Assembly: GCA_944739405.2 (NCBI GenBank)
Contig: OX123182.2
Coordinates: 37,263,598 to 37,327,597, forward strand
Reading direction: 5' to 3'
Length of the DNA: 64,000 bases
DNA from: Euclidia mi
Lineage: Eukaryota > Arthropoda > Insecta > Lepidoptera > Erebidae
Positions 55,573-64,000 of this stretch are shown piece by piece (the first letter of the stretch is position 1; each line of letters opens with the position of its first letter). The notes beneath the pieces were generated by a model that saw nothing but the letters and a program-made list of their open reading frames with translations, had not been told where the DNA came from and did not search any database. The translations under genes were made by a program, and so were the position numbers.

Positions 55573-56228
55573 GATCGAGAGGAGAAGTGGCTGCGTCACG
55601 TTTGCGTTTGTTTCGGCGACTATTTGAACCGAATCGGCCGCGAGGCGACGCCGGCATGCCACCACTGCGGCAGTGGCCTGGACTCTGCCCAGCATACGCT
55701 CTCTGAGTGTCCTGCATGGGAATCCGAGCGGCGAGACTTGGTCTCTGTTATCAGAGGCGATCTTTCTCCGCAGGCCGTCGTCCAGGTCAGGTTGGCGGAA
55801 GACATCCGGTGGGATGCTGTGGTCTCCTTCTGCGAAGCGGTCATGCTCCAGAAGGAGGTCACCGAGCGGGATCGCGAGAGAGCCGATCTCGCTCGCAGAC
55901 GTAGGCGGCGTCGTGGTGGTGGCAATGGACGCTGGCCTGACTCTTCCTTAAGGCCGTGGGCAATCAGAGATGGCAATCTGGCTGTCCGACCACGAACGAC
56001 CCCGACAAGACAGCGGTCTCGGATAGGCGAGGGACCACTGTACTCGCACAGTACGAGGCACTACCTCGTACTGTGCGAGTGGGGGAGGGTACTTCCAGAG
56101 ACTGAGCCCTACTTACGGGACAAGCGTAACGGGACCGAGGAGCAGCACACCCGCGTTCCCTGTGTCCCATTCTTTTGCCCGCCACGCGGAGAGGCACTCG
56201 GCAAAAGAGTATCCTCGGGTAAAAAAAA
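55573..56228 (+). mobile_element. R1-type LINE 3' end with 14-bp TSD
   Basis: The C-terminal reading DREEKWLRHVCVCFGDYLNR, CHHCGSGLDSAQHTLSECPA (CCHC zinc knuckle) and WDAVVSFCEAVMLQKEVTER with an Arg-rich end (RRRRRRRGGG) is typical of R1/TRAS-clade LINEs. A poly(A) (56221-56228) ends it. The 14-bp direct repeat GTCTACCCATCTTT is at 55559-55572 and 56229-56242. The upstream polymerase is missing. A perfect 17-bp hairpin lies in the 3' untranslated region (56043-56081). Confidence 0.8.
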
Positions 56229-56293
56229 GTCTACCCATCTTTAATTTCGATAAATCAGATTACTGCAGAAAGGAAAATTCACTAAAAAACAGG

Positions 56294-57617
56294 AAATAAA
56301 AGATTTTTTAACAAAAAATAACCGCCTCCAAAAATCTGGAAAATGTGTGAAAATAGCACTAAAAAGTAAAAAATAAATTCCATTATTTTTACTTTAATTT
56401 ACTTATAAACATCACCTATTCAACTGAATATTATATACTTATACGAGTTATACGTATCTACCACTTAATTCACATACCTGACACAATACATAGTTTTATA
56501 TGACTAACAAACTAAATTAAATACCTATCACCAGAAATCAGATAAGTATATTATATTTTTGGACTAAGTACTTAGAAAAAAATATTTTATTAGGACTATA
56601 ATATACAATTATACTTTTTTTTGGAGTCGGTGCCAGCCAAGCGTTTTAGTAAATAATTTCTTGATAATGTACAAAATATATGAAAAGCTGTATTGATACG
56701 ATAATTTAGCAAAACTTCATCAAACTAGTAAGTAATTTACAAATGATGAGATGAGATCAAATTTTAGGAAAATTTCTATAACACAAAATATATGTACCTA
56801 TAGTTACATTAATATCACAATGTAGGATCTAACCAAACCTATTTTGCAAATAAAGAAAACAACGCAACCTGGCAACAGGCGCGACAGCCCAGTTACAAAT
56901 TAACCTAAATACCTATTTACAATTACCTATCTAAACAAAACATGAACTTAAAGAGATACTTGGAATAAATCAAATTCTGAGAAGTTTTTACAAAAATATC
57001 TCAAAACTTGAAAAACAAGAAAAATAGAATTATGTAAAGATGCAATACTAAAATGCAACAATACCAAATGAAACCTATTTCAATGAACACAGATTTCGTG
57101 TAAGTAAAATAACTCTAAAGAACCACAATCCACTGCAATACAATAATTACCTACATACAAGCGCATAGAAAAAATGGATTTCGGAGACAACCGTCAACAA
57201 CGTCTGCCTTCACGCGTCTGCCCTGCCCGCGTTCAGGTCGATTACCTAATAACATCTTTAATTATTAATCTCAGCTGGCACCGACTCCAAAAAAAAGTAT
57301 AATTGTATATTATAGTCCTAATAAAATATTTTTTTCTAAGTACTTAGTCCAAAAATATAATATACTTATCTGATTTCTGGTGATAGGTATTTAATTTAGT
57401 TTGTTAGTCATATAAAACTATGTATTGTGTCAGGTATGTGAATTAAGTGGTAGATACGTATAACTCGTATAAGTATATAATATTCAGTTGAATAGGTGAT
57501 GTTTATAAGTAAATTAAAGTAAAAATAATGGAATTTATTTTTTACTTTTTAGTGCTATTTTCACACATTTTCCAGATTTTTGGAGGCGGTTATTTTTTGT
57601 TAAAAAATCTTTTATTT
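56294..57617. repeat. 344-bp inverted arms around a 636-bp spacer
   Basis: 56294-56637 and 57274-57617 are exact or nearly exact inverted copies of equal length. The outer ends are AAATAAAAGATTTTTTAAC and its inverse; the inner ends are GGAGTCGGTGCCAGC and its inverse. The spacer (56638-57273) has no gene. The right arm ends in TTTATTT, which is also target sequence in B1 (30655-30661). Confidence 0.85.
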
Positions 57618-60600
57618 GTAAACTTCTTATTTTTCTCTTCTAACTCTGTAATGGGACTAGTGGTGTACATTAAAGAATTATTATCTATCCATCTACAACT
57701 TTAGCGTGATTTAAATATATTAACAACTTTCATATTGTTTGTTTTCCCGAAGAGGTAGGCAGAAGTATAATATTACACCCACATTTTGCCATTTTGTGAA
57801 TTTTCGGTCACCCATAATAGCGGGCGAGTCCGGGAACATTGCCAGACTCCTGCTGCTACTGAGAATTCTGAAAAAACTCAGTAACACTTTTGCCCGATCA
57901 GGGCATCGAACCGTCCAGGGTCCAAAGAGGCATGAAATAATTACCAAAATAGTAATTGTGTATTAGCATCCTTTCCTTATATGGTGAAAGACGACTCTTC
58001 GCGGGGCTCCCTCCATCACTACAAGTGGAGTTTGTATTTAAGTGTAAGGCAAGATGTGCGGATTGCAAGATGTATGGCCTACCCAGTGTGGTTTCTAACC
58101 ACCGGCACTGCGGTGTCTTCGACTCCCTCCCTCAAAGATGGAGTCTACTACAGCGCGGTACAGCATGCCTGAACCGTTGGATACTCGGTTTTACTGCAGT
58201 TTGATAAGTTTCTATTAAAATAATCTGTCAAGTAACACATACAAATTTTGAGCCATTTTGGAATTTATCTGCAGGATATAGCCTATCCGAAAGGTGGTGA
58301 GTCTGACCCTTAATGTTGTATCTTTATTCGTTTACTTTAACAACACTTTTTTTATAAGAATTTTACTTTTTGTGCTCTAGAAGACGCCATATCAAATCAG
58401 GCGGGCCGTCACTTAATAAATACAACTACATATAGGTGTCTTAAAGAATGTATCTAGAAATACATAAATGTGCCTCTCCATCATCCTGACTACACGTTTT
58501 AAAACTTTAAAACGTGTAGTCTTAAAAAAGGATATATAATGTATAGAATTTTTGTTTTGTTTCGCGTCTGCAATGAGACATGGTTAACAATAAATTTTAT
58601 TGTAGTCGCTATCACATCTAATGAGGCAAGTTTTGCTACAAACAAATATCGAAAATACGGACAACGCCAGGTGTAGTATGTGCTTCAACTCGATATAACT
58701 ACAAATACAGTATGTGTGCTTCACTCAAATATTTGCTCTGGCTTTGTTATACTAGTGGCAAGATATCCATCGAGCATCTGTTCTCTCGTTATTATACTCA
58801 CTGAGATCTGTGCAATCAGACCTGATCGAAGTGAAGTGGTATTACTATAACAGATATAGATAAGTAGGTATAATTAGTATTCATATAAATTAATATTATT
58901 TATATAAATACCAAAAATGGGGAAGTAGTCTGTTAAGTTTTCACCTTTAAGTTAGTAAACAGACGTTTATTAAAGCCGAGCTCTTAACCATGAAATAAAA
59001 CAGTAACGTTTACTCCTAAAAGATTTTTTTCTTTTTTCACCTGATCAGATTATTTTTTTGCTAGACACATAAAATAGTTCTATTATATACAATATAGCTA
59101 TTTAGTAGTAACCAGTTTAGGTTTTTAGTCGCATACGTGCTATGATCCTAATGCGATACTACAATTTAGCATCGATAACGGTATAAACGGAATTCATTGA
59201 TCAACTTGCTGAATATAGGCACATGTCATGCGCACTATGGCTCACATATCCGAATGCAACGCCGCGTCTATTCACTCGGGGTAAACAATTACTTATCTGT
59301 GGAACGACTCCCTCGTGAATCAAACCATAACACTCTGATGATACTGACGATGTTGAAAACATTTTATCATCGATGCTGTTGAGCTTTTTACTGATGTGTT
59401 GGTCTAGTGAACTCTAGTAGCTAGTTATCCTGACTACTAAGATAGTGGTCATGATCGATAACCACGCAGTATCAATCCTTGTGTGATAATTATGAATGTC
59501 TTTTTCTTTTTTCAAAAGACTACTGCTGCACTAGGAATAAATCTTGTTTCGGAGGACTTTACAAATATGCAACCAAATGATTTGAATACTTAGACTAGAA
59601 CCAACAATTTATGGATCACATTACATGTTGTCTCGTGTGGGAATCGAACCGACAACACTCGACGCATTGTACAGGCTCTGTCTTATTTCGGATCTGGATG
59701 ACCGTGTGTTAATTTTCCTAATTTTAAACTAAACTCTGTTAAAGTTATTCTGGAAGAAAAATTACTCCAAATAAAAAATAACAGAAATATTAGTGATTCA
59801 GCTTTAATTTTGTATTAGTAATGTTTATTTTCATATCTATAGGAATCCCCTAACGATAAACGTTACATGTTAAAAATGGTTCAGATTTGTGATGGAAATA
59901 TATGTAATTGCAACACATTTACCTTTTACTTTATATCGTTATTTTTTAAAAGATCTTCTTGGCTTTGCTTCTGAAGGATTATCCGTATTACTTGTAACTA
60001 CACTTCATCATACAACTACATTAATAACGCTTCAACCATCCGCATTTATGATAAGTACATATTGCCTCTCTACTTTGTCTTCAAGGAACTTGTAACAATG
60101 ACTATTATATATTTATCTTTAACGACAATCTGGGCACAGAGCGATCTCCAATAGCGATTGAATAACCTTTAGTCGGATAATAGGACCGGATAGCCTGGGG
60201 ATAAGGCGATTTTATAACAAAACTTTTCTGTTTGTAAGTGAGACTAGCTTTTTGGCAACGGATTCAACCGTGTGATTGGAACGGTCTGGCTGGAGTGAAG
60301 TGAAATTTATCTTTGACTATAAAAGACTGGGCCGCCTGTGTGTTTGCAAGTGCCAAAACGACGACAATGCTGCCATACTAGTTTAGTTTGTAGCATGATA
60401 CTGAGCCAATAGCGTTACTCGTTTGAGATTAAACTGTTTGTGCCTGTGCCTGTGAGCGTTCACGGGTGAACTAATTCCAGTTAAAATTCGAATGAAGTAG
60501 CTTATTTCTTCCTACATACCTACGTCGATGATGGATTGAAAATATTTGCATATAACCCGACACAAAAATGATATCAAAACTTAATGCGGTCTTTATTCCG

Positions 60601-60681
60601 TTTTTCAAAGATACACTTATTCACGAAAGATAATTTGATAAACTAATTTATTCATTACTTGATTTCAATCTTAATTGTTAA

Positions 60682-61707
60682 CACGTCCACTGCGTTACGG
60701 GGTTTTTTCAACCTCGTACACTGCTGTAGTTCAGTGCGGACGGAAAAAAATAGGGTTTACTCGCTGGTGCGGGAGCTGTATCTATGTAATTAATTACTGT
60801 ATGAGAGAGATAAATATATATTTTTCATGTACGCCGATTAAAGAGTCAGTTAATATTTTAAAAACATACGGGGTCTTATAAACTCCGTTACGACCACAGA
60901 GCAAAAAATACCTTCCAGTGCGATACGGGGTTCAAAAAGCCCGTATAAATTATTGTGTTCCCGTACGGGGTCGTGAGCTCATCAGCATTATTGCTGTTAT
61001 TAGCACAAGACGTAGTGTTTAATTATCGATAATGAAGCGATCGCGACGTATGTTGGAACTGTCAAATATTACAATGTTCGTGCCTAGATCATATTATAAT
61101 AATAATAAACAAACTTAATACACCTTTATTCGGTTTCAATATATTAAAATACATACCAATGTGTTTGAATTTAGTGTCATAATGTTCTCTAGTAAGCTAA
61201 ACTGTATAACTTCCACAGTTTAAATATTTTTGATTCACATATGTACCTGTAAAATGTGTAACCTAAGTTCCTAAATAAAATTCCTCAGCTGAAATATTTT
61301 TTTTATTCAAGAAATTTATCGTTTCTTTTACTTCCCATCACTGTAACTTTATCGATATAATTGAGTTCTGTGCGTTACGGGGCAGTACAGTCCCGTATTT
61401 TATTATTTCAAGTGCGGTACGGGGTTTCCCAGACCCCGCACAATTTGTTTTCGTTTTATTTTCGTCAAATTTTGCCAAATCTACTGGCGAAAAGACTGTG
61501 ACATAGCTCATTTCATAATCTATCAGACTATAAAATAAAATAAAAGTAAACGTAAAGTTTCAGTCAGTTATAGACTAAGAAAGCAATAAGGGTGTACGGG
61601 GCACTTTTATACCCGTAACGCACAATGTAGTAGTAATTTACGGGGCGCATTATATCTCGTAATGCACTCGAATTCGAGACAGGTTTTGAGCTCCCGCAGT
61701 GAACGTG
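60682..61707. mobile_element. TTAA-flanked TIR element (1,026 bp) with internal palindromic modules
   Basis: The ends CACGTCCACTGCG (60682 onward) and CGCAGTGAACGTG (to 61707) are inverted repeats with one mismatch. TTAA duplications stand at 60678-60681 and 61708-61711, the piggyBac-type target. B1 has the empty counterpart AATTGATAAGTGTAGC (34129-34144). The interior lacks a transposase but holds eight GCGNTACGGGG...CCCGTANCGC modules. Confidence 0.8.
60688..61666. repeat. Eight dispersed TACGGGG/CCCGTA palindromic modules
   Basis: Modules at about 60690, 60866, 60918, 60960, 61370, 61412, 61592 and 61637 each have TACGGGG, a 5-12 base centre and a partial inverse (CCCGTA). The clearest is GTGCGGTACGGGGTTTCCC, followed by AGACCCCGCAC (61412-61441). 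The outer bases GTGCG...CGCAC repeat the TIR motif. Confidence 0.75.
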
Positions 61708-62758
61708 TTAAATATAGCCAAAACAAATAATTTTATACCAATTTGTAAAATTTCACTCCATGTCTATTATTTTGATTCACAGAACTGTAATTCATGTAAT
61801 CTGTGTTTTGATTCTATAGGTATCTATCCTATAGATAGTCAACTATCAGGATTTTTTTTATTGTTTTCGCTCTTTTGCCAAGCCTTTATGAAATTTTGAA
61901 TATTTTAAGTCTAGAGCCGTTATCTAATAAGCTGTCTATATTCTAGTATTACTACACGGAACAAACGAAATTTTAGCTATAGGTACGGGTGTCTTAGAAT
62001 TTAAATAGACAACCTGTCAAACGACACCCGAATCCCTTCTGTGGTTTTTGCGTGATGCCAGAACCGACAGATGGATAGACAAACATTACCAAAGCGATTG
62101 TTTGGGGTTCAAACATGTGAAAACATTCCATAGCAACAGCTACGGAAAGTTTTCACAGCCTACAGCCAAACAGCCTACAAAAATTTTGTTCTTTGTTCAT
62201 CTGATTTCGCCTGCCTATGTGTATAAGGACAAACGGAATAAGTTTACCTATAAGCATAACATTAAGCATACTTACTGGCAACAACAATGAAAGTAAAGAA
62301 GAAGATTCACAGGCTTCACACATAAGCGCTGAAAGGTCCGCTAGTTACAATACAATGTATGCACAAAGTTTTTAAACAAAGTAATACGGAGGGAAAAGGA
62401 AATAAGGTTTTACTCTTTGTGCATTAACGCAGCTAAACCTCTGCGCCTTTAAATTACTGGATGACCGGTTAGAATCACATTGACCGTCCTGTATCAGTAG
62501 CAGTTAGTAGCAGTTAAAAGCTGTATAAATGTATGTTTATTTATGATGTCATGAACACATGCCTGAATTTCGAAACAAATCTGTTGAATTGTCTATTCTC
62601 TTTTGCTCTCGTATCACGAAAATAGATGTAAATTGTGAACAAGTGTGCTGTTTGGATGTGAGTTTTCATGTGTATTATTATATCTTTAAATACGATACTA
62701 GGATTTTCATTTATATGGTATTTGCAGTTATGGAAAAAATAATATTTTCAAACGTCCT

Positions 62759-62947
62759 CAATTTGACGTTTGGAAATTGGAGACGTCCTAAGAAACCGCA
62801 AGGTCCGAAACACCCGAAACCGGCGAGCATGTATAATAAGAGTAATGAGTGTAGAGGAAGCGCGTGAGGTTTGTAAGGATAGAAGCAAGTGGCGTTCTGT
62901 TATCTCTGCCTACCCCAACGGGAAAAAGAGTATATGTATGTATGTAT
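62759..62947 (+). mobile_element. RTE-type LINE 3' end
   Basis: The reading MSVEEAREVCKDRSKWRSV, then ISAYPNGKKS, matches the end of the RTE-type family at 6895-7300 (which has GVHEAREIC). A TATGTATGTATG tail follows. The 11-bp direct repeat ATATTTTCAAA occurs near 62747-62757 and 62948-62958. B1 lacks it. Confidence 0.7.
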
Positions 62948-63015
62948 ATATATTTTCAAAAATAAGCTTAGGTACCTACATTTATTTTCTGACCTTGTGA
63001 CAAAGCCACCAAACA

Positions 63016-63640
63016 ATTTTTAAATGTTCATAATTTTTAGTTCATTATTGTAAAGAAGACATTAGCACGGGAATGTTAATTACCTACATTTTAGCAACGG
63101 ACACAAATAGCGCTATGTGTGGAAGAACAATTTTATTTGTACCACACCAAGTTTTATACCTAATGTTGAAGCAATATAACGAGGACTCCTCAAACCACTA
63201 TGTACCTAAGCAGCGTCTGAACTGTGTGACGAGTTATAAAAAGTTTCAACAAAAAATTTCATCAGTTTTCAGATCCAATTTTCAGTTCTGCTGCATGTAG
63301 AATGACTTTGATGAAGAAATATAATGATAGCCGAATATACAGCAGAATCATGTCTAACACTCAAATTATGTGGTTCCAGAAACATTATTCACGCATAGGA
63401 CGGAGCCGTGCCAAAACATGTGTGAGACCACAGCGGCAGCAATTTACAACTACCCTCAAACTGACGACTCGTTAACGACTCTGTTAAACAGTAAAAGCTA
63501 TTCATTTGGTACAAACCTGCTTTTTGAACCTCGAATCGGAAGGACGAAATGTGAGTTCAGTTCATTTTAACGACTTTTTTTTGGCCACACACTCACACGA
63601 AAAACAGAACAAACAACGACTTTTGTTATGAATCGTATCT
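63016..63640. other. No recognised feature
   Basis: Short frames only; no repeat ends recognised. Confidence 0.4.
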
Positions 63641-63647
63641 TACTTTT

Positions 63648-64000
63648 TAATCGACTTCACCAAAAGAGGACGTTCTTAATTCGTCAATTTCTTTTTATGT
63701 ATGTCCCTCGATTAGTCAAAGATTTGGATAACTTTTTTTTTAGATGATGTGGTGGTTTTTTCCAGGTGCTCCCATTGTCATCTGTTCAGGATATAAGTAT
63801 AAAATCCTCGGAATCCAAAAAGGTTTCGCTGGTATTTATATCCAAAGACCCTTGGTGCCTTAATTTGAAATACCTAGTAAATGCAGTAAAACTGCATATT
63901 AATTATTGTCAACAAAATCTTCTTTCGCTAAGCTATTAGTAGGAATTTTTACCCGACTGCGCGACGCAAAGGAGGGTAATGTGTTTATCAGTCTATGTAT
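63648..64000 (+). repeat. Dispersed lepidopteran repeat, runs off the right edge
   Basis: ATCGACTTCACCAAAAGAGG and GTTCTTAATTCG are a diverged version of the family at 53894. The later piece TTTTTACCCGACTGCGCGAC, with GGAGGGTAATGTG, is another dispersed motif of the same style. Confidence 0.45.

Larger units (their letters stand above)
53433..63020. repeat. Long duplicated segment B, copy 2 (with nested insertions)
   Basis: Direct-orientation copy of 30214-40805 beginning CCTAGTATTATAGGTGAATA. It has insertions of its own: the 3.7-kb composite at 53894-57609, a TTAA element at 60682-61707 and an RTE end near 62759-62947. It lacks the insertions of B1 (30963-31567, 34462-34689, 35343-35537, 36127-40703). 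About 250 bp near 57818-58068 are absent from B1. Confidence 0.85.

Noticed and set aside
55535..55976. Minus-strand frames over the R1-type end
   Set aside because: Antisense to the zinc-knuckle reading; no independent signature.

Overview
The window looks like transposon-rich nuclear DNA of a moth or butterfly (Lepidoptera). The evidence is the mix of repeats: a tRNA-derived SINE, CR1-like LINE 3' ends with a pentanucleotide tail, R1-, RTE- and jockey-type LINE pieces, small Helitrons ending in CTAG, Penelope-like elements (PLEs) with GIY-YIG domains, and many TA-, TTAA- or 7-bp-flanked MITEs. I recognise no host protein gene, no intact tRNA or rRNA gene, no CRISPR array and no bacterial feature. 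Almost every coding-like stretch belongs to a mobile element, and most are 5'-truncated, frameshifted or interrupted.

Layout. 1-4.4 kb: 3' part of a retroelement with a restriction-like endonuclease (RLE) domain, a SINE with target site duplications (TSDs), a 1.5-kb TA-flanked terminal-inverted-repeat (TIR) element and a LINE 3' fragment. 4.4-6.9 kb: nothing recognisable. 6.9-17.05 kb: an RTE-type fragment, then a Penelope element split by a 3.25-kb non-coding unit (A1, 8092-11345); a second copy (A2, 14011-17049) follows the Penelope 5' part. 17.2-22.4 kb: two copies of an LTR-plus-leader sequence, one leading into a gag-like fragment, with two GC-rich minisatellites between them. 22.4-30.2 kb: a Helitron, MITEs, a SINE with a palindromic tail and LINE/RTE fragments.

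30.2-40.8 kb (B1) and 53.4-63.0 kb (B2) are direct copies of one long non-coding sequence, each with its own nested insertions. B1 carries a poly(A) retroelement with a 15-bp TSD, two MITEs and a 4.6-kb RLE-type retroelement that is itself broken by a TA-flanked element and by a Penelope element with a 13-bp TSD. B2 carries a 3.7-kb composite insertion (Helitron-like end, jockey-type and R1-type LINE ends, 344-bp inverted arms), a TTAA-flanked element with internal palindromic modules, and an RTE 3' fragment. Each copy supplies empty sites for insertions in the other, so the order of events can be read.

40.8-53.4 kb, between B1 and B2: an XPG/PIN-like nuclease-domain fragment beside a tRNA-like sequence; a two-ORF LINE whose ORF1 looks like coiled coil plus SGNH-type domain and whose endonuclease region is replaced by an inverted duplication; a jockey-type LINE inserted in that LINE's reverse transcriptase; a CR1-like LINE with a 732-codon open frame; a 33-bp minisatellite; and another SINE with a perfect 15-bp TSD.

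Family names rest on motifs read by eye. No database search was possible, so clade names are provisional.
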